Shown here piece after piece: positions 1-8,753 of a stretch of DNA of 64,000 nucleotides; the stretch's first letter is position 1; every line of letters begins with the position of its first letter. The DNA lies in NCBI RefSeq assembly GCF_024436035.1, contig NZ_JANFNG010000022.1:1-64000 (forward strand), read 5' to 3'. Made by a program: the position numbers and the translations under genes. The DNA is from Streptomyces humicola (GTDB lineage Bacteria > Actinomycetota > Actinomycetes > Streptomycetales > Streptomycetaceae). Under the pieces are notes generated by a model. The model worked only from the letters and a program-made list of their open reading frames with translations, was not told the origin of the DNA and ran no database searches.

Positions 1-24
1 ATCCGCTGCCCCGGTCAGATGGCG

Positions 25-430
25 TCAGCCAGGGAACGCGCTCAGCACTGCCTCGACGTCGTCGTGCCAGGCGCGCAGCTCAGAGACGGTCGGGGGGAGG
101 GTGTACTGATGGAAGTGGCATGCCGCGCTGAGGCTGGACCAGACGGCTGCGTGGCGCCCGGCGAAGTCAGCGCCGAGCTGTTGGGCGAGCCAGACGGCTT
201 TGGTCTCGGCGCGGCAGTCCAACAGGCCCGGCTTCCTGGCCCGGATGTAGGTGGTAGGTGTCCAGCCGGTCCTCGAGTGCGCGGCGCAGCAGGAAGGGCG
301 CAGCGCGGGGGTGGGCGAGCCCGGAATCGGGAGCGGTGGGGTTCTTGGGCGCCGCGGGCGCCGGGGTGAGGTCGAGGAGGTCGAGGAGGTCGAGGGCGGC
401 GGCGAGGCGGTCGAAGGCGGAGGCGGTCAC
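25..430 (-). pseudogene. Uncharacterised helical protein, frameshifted
   Basis: A frame opening with GTG at 430 (overlapping the previous stop as GTGA) gives a leucine-rich segment up to about residue 60, after which the coding signal moves to another frame that continues to the stop at 25. One missing base near 245-260 would join the two into a protein of about 135 residues ending with the conserved-looking stretch TLPPTVSELRAWHDDVEAVL. Mostly alpha-helical composition; no domain recognised. Broken as it stands. Confidence 0.35.
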
Positions 431-630
431 AGCGCGCGCAGTCCCTTCGCGGCGGTCTCGGTCTTCTTTATCAAGGAGCGGGCGTCGGGGATGGGGATGG
501 AGTGGTGCGTTGCCTTGTTGCACAGGGCGATGAGGTCGGAGGTCTCTTTGCCCAGGTGCTGGGTGATTCCTTCCCCGCCGCGCAGTAGCGGCCTGTGCGG
601 GGCGCGCGTGGGCTCGACGGTGGGGTGCAC
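427..630 (-). pseudogene. Uncharacterised protein, C-terminal part
   Basis: The last 50 or so codons read like real coding sequence (acidic/basic balance, a helix-rich stretch ending in KKTETAAKGLRAL), but the N-terminal side merges into low-complexity Arg/Pro sequence, so the beginning is probably lost or frameshifted. Its TGA overlaps the GTG of the next minus-strand frame by four bases, suggesting a former two-gene operon. No family was recognised. Confidence 0.3.
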
Positions 631-914
631 GCGGTTTCAACGGCGCTTCCACGTGGACGCTCCTGGACCTACGAGTGGGGCCGAACCCGGCCAAGGTGCG
701 GCCGGACGCCTTTGGACGGGGTGGCACGGAGTGTCATGCTGGAGCTTTTTGCACGTGCTCTGGTCAGGCCAGGTTCAGGTTGGCTGAGCGTGCAGGCCCA
801 TTCCGGTGAACCAAGTCCAGGTATCGCTGGTTCCTGCTGATTCGTCAGGAACGAGAGTGATCAGATGATCCTACGTGAAGACAGGATTTCCCCGAGTGGT
901 GTCGGAGGTCTGAG

Positions 915-2681
915 ATGGTGGGAGTGCCGGTCGGCCGACGGCGCCGGAGAGCTGGCCGGAGGGTGTTGGCGGTGGTGCCCGCCCTAGCAGTTGTTACGGG
1001 CGGACCGCTGATGGCGGTGGGTGGCCCCGCTTCAGTAGCGCGGGCTGTCAACCAGGACGTGCCGAATTCGGTGAGGGTAGCCGACCCGGAGTGTCCCGCG
1101 TCGCCGCCGGTGCCGTTCTTCGTGGACGATGCGCATCAGCTGCCCGTGGCGAAGCCGGATGGGCCGCACCACTACACGTTCACGGCTGCGGTGCACTACA
1201 CCCATCACTTCGCCAGCTCTTGGCCGGCGACGAAGACTCTGGCCTACAGCACGACCAACGCCCACATGGACTACCTTGGTCCCACCATCATCAGCCGAGA
1301 GGGCCGGCCCGTCGACCTGAAGCTGGTCAACCATCTGCCGCCGCCGGGAACACCCATCTTCCCGACGTTCCCGACGACGAACAACAACAACACTCTCACC
1401 TTGCACCACCACGGTGGCCTGCAGGACGCGGAAAGCGACGGAGTACCCGCCCCCCTCGCCTTGGAGATCTGGCCCGGCCACTCGTACACCTACCACTTCC
1501 CCAACCGTCAAGCGGCGGCGCCGTTGTTCTACCACGACCACGACGATGGGAACACCGGCCCGCATATCTTTGCCGGACTCCTCGGGTACTCCCCCGAAAC
1601 CGACCGCAAGGAGCGGTCTTTCGGTCTGCCGCGCGGGCGCTTTTCCAAGACTTATGCGTTCCTGGACGGGGCGTTCGACGGCAACTACCAGCTGTGCTAC
1701 GGGGCCTTTGGTGACCTACCGGTGGTCAACGGCACCATCGCCCCCAAGCAGAGGGTCGAGCCGCGACGCTACCTGTTCACCTTGCTGAATGAATCCCCGG
1801 CCCGTTTCTACCGCCTGTCTTTGCGGCAGGTATCGGGTGCTCCCAGCAGTCCGCCGCGGATGACCGTGGTCGCCAGCGACCAGGGCTACCTGCGCCATCC
1901 TGTGAGGCTCTCCCATCTGCTCCTCGCTCCGGGCGAGCGGTACCGCATCGTCGTGGACTTCCACCACCACGGCAACCAGCGGTGGGTCCTGGCCAACGAT
2001 GCTCCTGCACCGTACCCCGGGCCGAACAATGCGCCGTACATCCCGCAGCTCATGCGATTTGATGTCGGCCCAAGAAGCAGCTCACCGGACCACTCCCGCA
2101 TCCCAGAGACGATCAAGGAGACCAACAACGGTCTACCGCTGCATGTGAAACTGCGCTACGCCCGCCTGCGTATCGTCCAAGCCGCGGAATTCGCACTTTT
2201 CAATCCCATGCTCGGAGATAAGAACCAGCCGCTGAAATACACCGAGCCCGCCACCGAGACGCCGCAGCAGGGATCTTGGGAAGTATGGGCCATCCGTAAC
2301 CATAGCCCCGATGCTCACCCCATCCACCTCCACCTGATCGACCAGCCGCAACTCATCGGGCGCTGGCACGTGGGCCAATGGACAGCCGACGGCAAACCCG
2401 TGCCCGGCACCATCGGGCCGTACGAGCCTGCCCCCGCGTTCCAATCCGGTCCCAAGGACGTCTTCGTTTCGGATCCCAACTACATCACCGCCTGGGTCAC
2501 CAAATTCCCCATCAAGGGAACCACGGTGTGGCACTGCCATATGGCTATCCATGAAGACGGCCTCAACTCGCATGGCGCAATTGAGATGATGCGCCCCCTG
2601 GTCATCGGACATAAAGCACCCAAACGCCTGCCGCGCGTCGGCACAGTGAAACGGCTCAACCGGCTGATCTCTCGGTACTGA
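915..2681 (+). CDS. Secreted multicopper oxidase (CotA/bilirubin-oxidase type)
   Basis: 588 residues. Oxidises phenolic or metal substrates with reduction of oxygen to water, acting outside the cell. The N-terminus has an arginine-rich n-region (residues 8-16) and a hydrophobic stretch ending near residue 44, consistent with a Tat signal. Copper-ligand segments are visible: HHHG (164-167), HDHD (207-210), HPIHLH (468-473) and HCHMAIHED (540-548), in the order expected for three cupredoxin domains. The overall pattern resembles CotA spore-coat laccase and bilirubin oxidase. Oddity: where the family has HED-x-DMMRP, this protein carries about seven extra residues before EMMRP, so the usual axial Met spacing of the type 1 copper is not preserved. 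No obvious copper chaperone is adjacent; the gene ends at a strong hairpin shared with the convergent small secreted protein. Confidence 0.9.
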   Translation: MVGVPVGRRRRRAGRRVLAVVPALAVVTGGPLMAVGGPASVARAVNQDVPNSVRVADPECPASPPVPFFVDDAHQLPVAKPDGPHHYTFTAAVHYTHHFASSWPATKTLAYSTTNAHMDYLGPTIISREGRPVDLKLVNHLPPPGTPIFPTFPTTNNNNTLTLHHHGGLQDAESDGVPAPLALEIWPGHSYTYHFPNRQAAAPLFYHDHDDGNTGPHIFAGLLGYSPETDRKERSFGLPRGRFSKTYAFLDGAFDGNYQLCYGAFGDLPVVNGTIAPKQRVEPRRYLFTLLNESPARFYRLSLRQVSGAPSSPPRMTVVASDQGYLRHPVRLSHLLLAPGERYRIVVDFHHHGNQRWVLANDAPAPYPGPNNAPYIPQLMRFDVGPRSSSPDHSRIPETIKETNNGLPLHVKLRYARLRIVQAAEFALFNPMLGDKNQPLKYTEPATETPQQGSWEVWAIRNHSPDAHPIHLHLIDQPQLIGRWHVGQWTADGKPVPGTIGPYEPAPAFQSGPKDVFVSDPNYITAWVTKFPIKGTTVWHCHMAIHEDGLNSHGAIEMMRPLVIGHKAPKRLPRVGTVKRLNRLISRY

Positions 2682-2707
2682 GTCCGAGCCTTCAACTGAG
2701 CACGAAC

Positions 2708-2758
2708 GCGTAGAGGAGGCGGGCACAGCCAGACCGGAGATGCCCGTCTCCTCTACGC
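2708..2758. terminator. Bidirectional terminator hairpin
   Basis: Inverted repeat with 17-base arms (2708-2724 and 2742-2758) and one mismatch, starting 27 bases after the multicopper oxidase stop and lying between two convergent genes. No long T-run, as is usual in Streptomyces. Confidence 0.75.
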
Positions 2759-2897
2759 GCGGGTGGCACCGTGATGGTGAAGGTGTACCGCGTCCGCCGT
2801 TTGCCCGACAGGGCAGTAGACCGCGGCGTCGGAGGCCTCGCCAAGGACCCGACGGGCCGCCTTCGTGGTGTTCGTGGGGCCACAGTCCGCGGAAACT

Positions 2898-3233
2898 TCA
2901 GCGGGAGACCATGGTGCAGGTCGTCGTCGACTTCCCGCCGTTCGACTTGATGACGAACTTGCTCCCGTTGAGACCGCCGATGTCAAAACGTCCCGACCGG
3001 TCCGTGGGGACGGTTCCTGAGCTGGACCCGGAGTAGGTGAGCTTTGTGTTCGGGGGGAATCCCAGACCCCACAGGTGGTACTTGCCGAGCGAATCTCTTT
3101 CGACATTGCACGTCGCGCGGGACGGGGCACCGGGCGCGATGGTGTTCGATGCCTGTGCGGCAACCGCGGGGCCCACCACGAGCGCGGGGGCGACCAGGAA
3201 CGTGAATGCTGCGACACGATGTGTCCGGATCAT
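2898..3233 (-). CDS. Small secreted protein
   Basis: 111 residues. The ATG at 3233 is preceded by GGGAGG seven bases upstream, so this start is preferred over the longer open frame. Residues 1-27 form a typical signal peptide (positive start, hydrophobic core, AxA-type cleavage near VAAQA). The mature part has a short Gly/Ser/Thr-rich beta-type composition with two cysteines that could pair. It contains a GLGFPPNTKLTYSG segment resembling the Ig-like repeats of actinomycete extracellular proteins. Function unknown; probably exported and soluble. Faces the multicopper oxidase. Confidence 0.75.
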   Translation of the reverse strand: MIRTHRVAAFTFLVAPALVVGPAVAAQASNTIAPGAPSRATCNVERDSLGKYHLWGLGFPPNTKLTYSGSSSGTVPTDRSGRFDIGGLNGSKFVIKSNGGKSTTTCTMVSR

Positions 3234-3574
3234 CGTTCGACCTCCCTTGGGTGCTACCAGCGCGACCGGTAGGACGTGACGGCTCCGTTGCCCGCGGCAG
3301 CGGTCGCGCAGGACAGCGAGGGAAAACCTTGCTCCGTCACGTGGCCTATCGCCCCATACGAGCAATAACTCCCGCCTATTCCCTTGTAGGGCATTAATGC
3401 CACGTTACTACTTTATAATACCATTAGGCTTATGGTGGGGCATCTGGGAAGGGGGCGGGGTGAGCCACCGTCGGATGCGCCTCCGCCGGTCTCCCATGAT
3501 GTCGCACAGAACGTGCCGTCCCTAGTCCGGCACCGCTTACGCATCCAACCAGCCCTCGCGTGGCTCGTGCACCG
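3234..3574. other. Intergenic region, no gene recognised
   Basis: Promoter region of the small secreted protein plus an unusually AT-rich patch (about 3385-3430) for this genome. Open frames here lack codon bias. The right limit is the inverted repeat of the insertion sequence. Confidence 0.5.
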
Positions 3575-3600
3575 CGCTGCGCCTGCCGAAAACCTCATCC
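3575..3600 (+). repeat. Left inverted repeat of the IS unit
   Basis: Matches the reverse complement of 6700-6725 at 25 of 26 positions. It starts eight bases beyond the transposase stop codon at 3608, the position expected for an IS terminus. Confidence 0.65.
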
Positions 3601-3607
3601 GGGCAGG

Positions 3608-3748
3608 TCACGCGGCATGTTGGTACTCGTGGAGGATGCCGCCGAGTCGTTCGCGTCTTCGTATGTCGAGGCGGGTGATCTGCTCCGGATCGGTGATCGG
3701 CACCGGCAGCGGGTGCAGCGGGCGGGCGTTGGCGATGCCCTGATGGGG
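3608..3748 (-). pseudogene. IS transposase, 3' exon
   Basis: Continues the transposase of 5922-6650 after the group II intron. The joined sequence reads Ser-His-Arg|Pro-His-Gln-Gly, the normal SHRPHQG motif of this transposase family, and ends LGGILHEYQHAA before the stop at 3608. The exact frame match across the junction supports the intron boundaries. Confidence 0.8.
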
Positions 3749-5921
3749 GTTGAGTCGGCCTGGAGCGCGGTGCTGGCGTTGCCGCCAGTCCGTTTCTCCA
3801 GGCCGCTCGCCGAACCCGCCGTGCGCCTTGCAACGCAACGGGCTCTCCACAAGTCCCATGCCAGGGCCTGCGGTTACCTCATCCTGCTGTCGGCCATAGC
3901 GTCGGGATGACGGTCCCGCGGTATCGGTAGCGCGTGGTGCGTACCTTTGCCGGGTCGAACAGCTCACGCTCTTGGCCGCGTGGCCACCACCGTCCGCCGC
4001 AGTAGCGGCGTCGGAGGTCCTTCCAATTGGTCTTGGGGTGCTTGCGTCGCAGCCATCCGATGACCCGTCCCCATGTGTAGTGGCTCAGGTACTGGAAAGC
4101 AGCGTGCGAGACCCCGGGGCGGAAGTACGCGCACCAGCCCCGCAGCAGCCGGTTGAGCTGGAGCAGCAGGGCGTCGAGCGGCTGGTTGGTGTCCAACTCC
4201 CGGCACCATTTGCGCACCTTGCCCATCGCGGCCTTCAGGGCTTTGCGCGAGGGGTAGGTGTAGACGTAGTGCCGGTTGCTTCCCCGCTTCCGGTGACGCT
4301 GGATGCGCCATCCGAGGAAGTCGAGGCCGTTGTCGATGTGGGTGATCAGCGTCTTTTCCTCCGACAGGCGCAAACCCATCGGGGCCAGCACCTCGGCGAC
4401 GTCGCCGCGTATCTGCTCGGCGTGTTCCCGGGTGCCGCAGACCAGCACGAGAAAGTCGTCGGCATACCGCACCAGGCGGTAGTTGGCCTTCCCGTGCCGC
4501 CGCCGCTTACTCCGCTGTGCTCGGGACGAGCCGGGACCGCCGGGGATCTGGGCGAAGTACTCGTCCAGAACCGACAGGGCCACGTTACTCAGCAGCGGCG
4601 AGAGAATCGATCCTTGCGGGGTGCCGGTGTCGGTTTCTCGCAGCTGGCCGTCCTCGGAGAGGATGCCTGCCTTGAGGAACGCCTTCACCAGGGCCAGGAC
4701 GCGTTTGTCTGCGATCCGATACCGCACACGGTCCATCAGGGCCGTGTGGTCGATCTCGTCGAAGCACGCCGTGATGTCGCCCTCGACGATCCACTCGTAG
4801 TTACGAGGTCTCGATGCGAGGTAGTGCACCTCGGCGATCGCGTCGTGGGCCCGGCGCATCGGGCGGAACCCGTAGGAGCACGGCTGGAAGTCCGCCTCGA
4901 AGATCGGCTCCAGCACCAGCTTGAGGGAGGCTTGGACCGTCCGGTCGGCCACGGAGGCGATCCCCAGGCGGCGGCGCTTGCCGTTCGCCTTGGGGATCAT
5001 GCGCTCGCGCACCGGCAACGGCCGGAACGTGCGGTCCTTGATTTGCGACCGCAGTACGTCGAGGAAGTCCTCGACGCCGCGCACGTTCTCCACGTAGTAG
5101 ACGGTATGGCCGTCCACGCCGGGCGTGCGCGCTCCCTTGTTGCCCCGCACCCGCATCCACGCCGTCAGCAAGAACGCGGGATCGGCAACGAGGTTGAATA
5201 GGTCATCGAACCTGCGATGAGGGTCCTCGCGGGCCCAACGGTGCAGCTTGGCCTGGATCTTCAGTACCCGGCGTTCCGCCGAGAAGGCGGCGTCCTCCAG
5301 TGCGTCGGTGTTCACCAACGTCCTCCTGGCATTCCAGCGTCCTTGCTGCTGACTTGCTGGCCCCCTTCGCCATGCAACCGGCTCTCCCGGCCTCGGACTA
5401 CTACGGGGCCTCCGCCCCGCCCCACGGCCGTCAGTCGGCGACAGACCTGCCCCAGGCACGGACCGGATGCCCGCGCCAGGGGCGACCGGGGACGGTTCCC
5501 ACGTTCACCACATGACCGCTCGACCAGGGCGGTGCCCAGCTCTATCCCGGCAGCATCGCCGCGGCTACGCCGCAGACCTTCACCGCGGCCTCCGGACCGG
5601 CCACCGCAACCGGCGTCGGAGACGTCCCCTCGAGGATGCAGGGGTACGAGCGCTGCACACCGGCCCAGATCCGCCAGGTTCGAGCCGGCACAACGATTAC
5701 GGGACTTCAGCCGCTGGTTCACTCGCGTTACACCTTCTGATCTCGCTTGCCGGGCCCGACCCGTCTGGCAGTACCGGACCGTCCCGTCGTTGTCGGGGCT
5801 GCTTCCCACCCTCCCCGGTGTCCCCCGGATCAGGCTGCCCCCAGCTTCACCGAGCCGCTGCGACGGCCCGGCCACGGTGGTCTTTCACCTCCGTACGGTC
5901 ATATGGCGCCTCGTGGCGCAC
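3749..5921 (-). mobile_element. Group II intron (2173 bases) with reverse transcriptase
   Basis: Reading the minus strand, the element starts with GTGCGCC at 5921 and ends in CTCAAC at 3749, matching the GUGYG...AY rule. Near its 5' end lies a domain I-like stretch (GGTGTAACGCGAGTGAAC, around 5710-5730). After the reverse transcriptase stop a domain V hairpin is readable (about 3790-3835 on the minus strand: GAGCCCG, an internal GCG pair, then CGCACGGCGGGTTCGG), followed by a domain VI stem with ggcctggag/ctccaggcc arms. The exact ends are fixed by the restored transposase frame. Confidence 0.9.
3879..5315 (-). CDS. ltrA: Group II intron reverse transcriptase/maturase
   Basis: 478 residues from the GTG at 5315, which has AGGAGG six bases upstream. 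It copies the spliced intron RNA into DNA and helps splicing. Reverse transcriptase blocks are clear: RFRPLPVRERMIPKANGKRR, LEPIFEADFQPCSYGFRP, TPQGSILSPLLSN and the catalytic RYADD (YADD at 284-287). The thumb/X domain follows (NRLLRGWCAYFRPG) with a Tyr-rich C-terminus. No HNH endonuclease motif is seen, so it resembles endonuclease-lacking bacterial maturases. Full length and uninterrupted, hence possibly active. Confidence 0.93.
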   Translation of the reverse strand: MNTDALEDAAFSAERRVLKIQAKLHRWAREDPHRRFDDLFNLVADPAFLLTAWMRVRGNKGARTPGVDGHTVYYVENVRGVEDFLDVLRSQIKDRTFRPLPVRERMIPKANGKRRRLGIASVADRTVQASLKLVLEPIFEADFQPCSYGFRPMRRAHDAIAEVHYLASRPRNYEWIVEGDITACFDEIDHTALMDRVRYRIADKRVLALVKAFLKAGILSEDGQLRETDTGTPQGSILSPLLSNVALSVLDEYFAQIPGGPGSSRAQRSKRRRHGKANYRLVRYADDFLVLVCGTREHAEQIRGDVAEVLAPMGLRLSEEKTLITHIDNGLDFLGWRIQRHRKRGSNRHYVYTYPSRKALKAAMGKVRKWCRELDTNQPLDALLLQLNRLLRGWCAYFRPGVSHAAFQYLSHYTWGRVIGWLRRKHPKTNWKDLRRRYCGGRWWPRGQERELFDPAKVRTTRYRYRGTVIPTLWPTAG

Positions 5922-6650
5922 CCGGTGGGAGTTGTAGAAGTCTTCGAACTCCCGTAGCGCGTGCAGCAGGTGCCGCTGGTTCCAGATCAAGGTGCGGTCC
6001 AGCAGATCGCGCCGGCAGGTCTGCACCCACCTTTCCATGATCGAGTTCATTCTCGGCATCCGCACCCCGCTGAGCACCACCTCGATCCCCGCGTCGTTGA
6101 GGACGGTGTCGAACAGGGCGGGGTACTTCCCGTCCCGGTCCCGGATCATGAACCGCGCCCGGCAGCTGACGTCCTCCAGGTCCGTGACGAGGTTCTTCGC
6201 GGCTTGCGCCACCCAGGATCCGGTCGGGTGCGCGGTGGTACCGAGGATCCGGATCCGGCGACTGGCGTGCTCGGTCACCGCGAACACATACAGGCGCGCC
6301 CCAGACAGCGTGACCGTTTCAAGGAAGTCGCACGCCAGCAGGGCGTCGGCCTGGGAGAGCAGGAAGTCCGCCCACGTACTGGAGGCCCGTTCGGGCGCCG
6401 GGTCGATCCCGGCCTCGTTGAGCATCTCCCAGACGGTGGAGGCGGCCACCTTGACCCCGAGAACGAGCAGTTCGCCGTGGATGCGGCGGTAGCCCCAGCT
6501 GGGATTCTCCCGGGCGAGCCGCAACACCAAGGCTCGGATGGAGCGTACGGTACGCGGCCTTCCCGAGCGCTTCGGCTGGGAGGCGGCCGCGTGGCGCCGT
6601 GCGACCAGGTTCCGGTGCCAGCGCAGCACCGTGTCCGGACGCACCAGCAC
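5922..6650 (-). pseudogene. IS481-like integrase-core transposase, 5' exon
   Basis: DDE-type transposase with rve fold: segments WGYRRIHGEL, LLACDFLETV (first Asp), RFMIRDRDGKY (second Asp) and MPRMNSIMERW (catalytic Glu) are in the expected order. The usual N-terminal helix-turn-helix is missing, so the gene starts about 90 residues into the family. Read through, exon 1 would run into the intron and stop; splicing is needed to reach the C-terminus at 3608. Together about 290 residues. Confidence 0.8.
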
Positions 6651-6699
6651 GCCCGCGCCCGAGACCCCGCATCCCCGGCGCCCCGGCTCCTACCTGGGC

Positions 6700-6725
6700 G
6701 GATGAGGTTTTCGGCAGGGGCAGCG
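6700..6725 (-). repeat. Right inverted repeat of the IS unit
   Basis: Inverted copy of 3575-3600, lying about 50 bases from the first recognisable transposase codons. It runs directly into a degenerate group II intron 3' end on the plus strand. Confidence 0.6.
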
Positions 6726-6808
6726 GTGAGAGCCGCACGCCGGGTGCGGCGAGCGGCCTGGGGAAACGGGTCGGCGGCAACGCTGAAACCGCGCCCCAGG
6801 CCGACTCA
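6712..6808 (+). mobile_element. Relic 3' end of a second group II intron
   Basis: On the plus strand the stretch contains GAGAGCC...GCACGCCGGGTGCGGCGAG, then a domain VI-like stem (ggcctgggg / ccccaggcc) and CCGACTCAAC. This matches the 3' end of the intact intron at 3749-3840 on the other strand. The central part of domain V is missing and no reverse transcriptase is attached, so it is a non-functional remnant. Confidence 0.65.
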
Positions 6809-6828
6809 ACACAGCAAAAGGCCATGCT

Positions 6829-7458
6829 TTAGCGGAGACGGGCCAGCAAGTGGGCGTCCAGGAAGCCCCGCTCGGAGGCCGGGTCGTGGAGCAGCCGCGC
6901 GAATGTGACGAACCCGGCCCCGGCCAGCAACTCGGCGAACCGGTCCGCCGGCCAGCTATAGGCGGGTGTCACCTTGTGGTCGAATTGGACCGGCTCGGGC
7001 GCGTCGGTCCCGAAGAACGAGACCAGGAGAAGGCCCCCCGGCGCCAGGACACGCGCCTGCTCGGCGAGCAGCGCAGGTAGTTCCCCAGGAGGGATGTGGA
7101 TCATTGACTAGTGGGCCAGCACGCCGCCGAGCGCCCCGTCCTCAACTGGGAGTGCCTCCATCCGGGCCTCGCCGAACTTCAGCGCCGGATGGGCCCGCCG
7201 GGCGTGGTCGACCATGGCCGGGGAGAGGTCGAGCCCGAAGGCATCCAGCCCCAGGTCGTGCAGCATGGCCGTCAGATGTCCGGGCCCGCAGCCGACATCG
7301 GCCACCCGCGAATTCCCCGTTCCACGCACCAGCTCGGCGAAGGTGCCGATCATGTTCCGCGCGAACGGCTGCGTCGCCAGTCGATTAGCGAACATCGACG
7401 CATACAGCTCGACGACCCCGTCGTGGGCCGCCCTGGGCTCGTCCTGGTGCTCCGCCAC
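6829..7458 (-). pseudogene. Class I SAM-dependent methyltransferase, interrupted by TAG
   Basis: Start at 7458 gives a Rossmann-fold methyltransferase with motif I VADVGCGPGH, then DLSPAMVDHARRAHP and the post-motif LAPGGLLLVSFFG. At 7108-7110 an in-frame TAG replaces the codon that in relatives is Tyr of an AWYS-type motif; the same frame then continues as SMIHIPPGELPALL to the natural stop at 6829. Apart from this amber codon the 209-codon gene looks complete. Methylation target unknown. The gene is not obviously in an operon. Confidence 0.8.
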
Positions 7459-7919
7459 GGGAAGGAAGTTAACACCCCCGTTCGCAGCTGTTCTCCGGCC
7501 CCGTGCCGAATCCCGCGCCGTCGTATCGGACTCGCTCGGCTACCACGACAAGGCCACCACCCGGTGGCGCGATACGCCGCTGGCGACCACAGTCGGTCAC
7601 CAGCTGGCTGGGTTCCCCGGGGAACTGGCGACAGTTGATCAGGCAATCACACCAGTACCAAGCCCGTCATCGGCCTGAAGATCACCTTCTGATTCCGGCG
7701 CCCCCGACCGCCCTGCGAGCCGAGATGTCGAGGTGTTCTGTGCGCGCCGGGAACAGCCGGTCCGGCCAGCACTGTTGCATCGACCGAGGGACCGGCGCCG
7801 CACGGGCGGGGAACACGGAGACCACAAGGTCGTCGCCCCGACAGGATCCGGGCCCTCGGGATCGCGGTACGCCCGCCGCGCACTCGGACCGAGACGTATT
7901 TCTGCAGGAGGACTGTTTC
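7459..7919. other. Intergenic region upstream of the PIG-L gene
   Basis: The PIG-L frame stays open back to 7503, but that extension has no family similarity and the internal ATG at 7920 has a clear ribosome site. Nothing else recognised here. Confidence 0.45.
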
Positions 7920-8753
7920 ATGACGGACTGGCCCTTGACGCTCATGGCAGTGCACGCCCACCCGGACGATGAGGCCACCGGAACCGGAGGGGTCCTCGCG
8001 CGGTACGCGGCGGAGGGCATCCGTACGGTTCTCGTGACGTGTACCGACGGCCGTTGCGGTGATGGACCGGGAGGTGTCAAGCCGGGCGATCCCGGGCACG
8101 ATCCGGCGGCCGTTGCCTTGATGCGCCGTCAAGAACTCGAAGCGAGCTGTGACGTCCTGAAGGTCAGCGATCTAGAGATACTGGAATATGCCGACTCCGG
8201 GATGACGGGCTGGCCGAGCAACGACGCCCCCGGATCCTTCTGGCAGACCCCCGTGGAGGAAGGCGCCGCCCGACTCGCGGAACTCATGCGGCACTACCGA
8301 CCCGATGTGGTCGTCACCTACGACGAAAACGGCTTCTACGGCCACCCCGACCACATCCAGGCCCACCGCATCACGATGGCGGCGCTGAAGATGACCGCGC
8401 TGACACCGAAGGTGTACTGGACGACGATGCCCCGCTCGATGATGCAGCGGTTCGGTGAGATCGTGCGCGAGTTTCATGAGGACATGCCGGAGCCGGACCC
8501 TGCCGAGGCCGCCGCGATGGCCGAGATCGGCCTCCCCGACGATGAGATCACCACGTGGGTGGACACCACCGCGTTCAGCGGTCAGAAGTTCGACGCGCTG
8601 GCCGCGCACGCCAGTCAGGGCGAGAACATCTTCTTCCTCAAAATGGGCAAGGAGAGGTTCGGCGAGTTGATGGGCATGGAGACCTTCGTACGTGTCCAGG
8701 ACGCCACCGGCACGGCCGTACCCGAGAACGATCTCTTCGCCGGACTGCGCTGA
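7920..8753 (+). CDS. PIG-L family (LmbE-like) zinc deacetylase
   Basis: 277 residues from the ATG at 7920, preceded by GGAGG. The fold binds zinc through HPDD (residues 14-17) and HPDH (142-145), the hallmark of PIG-L deacetylases such as MshB and Mca of mycothiol metabolism. It probably removes an acyl group from an N-acetylglucosaminide or cleaves a thiol conjugate in the cytoplasm. Similarity to MshB/Mca is general; the actual substrate cannot be told. Its 3' end is overlapped by the minus-strand transposase frame, suggesting an IS landed just downstream. Confidence 0.85.
   Translation: MTDWPLTLMAVHAHPDDEATGTGGVLARYAAEGIRTVLVTCTDGRCGDGPGGVKPGDPGHDPAAVALMRRQELEASCDVLKVSDLEILEYADSGMTGWPSNDAPGSFWQTPVEEGAARLAELMRHYRPDVVVTYDENGFYGHPDHIQAHRITMAALKMTALTPKVYWTTMPRSMMQRFGEIVREFHEDMPEPDPAEAAAMAEIGLPDDEITTWVDTTAFSGQKFDALAAHASQGENIFFLKMGKERFGELMGMETFVRVQDATGTAVPENDLFAGLR

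Larger units (their letters stand above)
3575..6725 (-). mobile_element. IS481-like insertion sequence carrying a group II intron
   Basis: A 26-base sequence at 3575-3600 is repeated in inverted orientation at 6700-6725 with one mismatch; both contain CTGCCGAAAACCTCATCC. Between them lies an integrase-core transposase gene on the minus strand, split by a group II intron. Without the intron the unit would be about 0.98 kb, but the transposase lacks the usual N-terminal HTH of about 90 residues. The right-hand repeat may therefore mark a deletion or recombination point rather than the original terminus. Confidence 0.6.

Noticed and set aside
3972-5201. 409-codon plus-strand frame opposite the intron reverse transcriptase
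   Set aside because: No domain, composition of an antisense frame; the minus strand has all reverse transcriptase motifs.
7108-7110. Read-through or amber recoding to rescue the methyltransferase (and the TAG in the AhpD-like gene at 26754-26759)
   Set aside because: No suppressor tRNA or pyrrolysine-type system is seen, and the AhpD-like gene also carries a frameshift, so decay is the simpler explanation.
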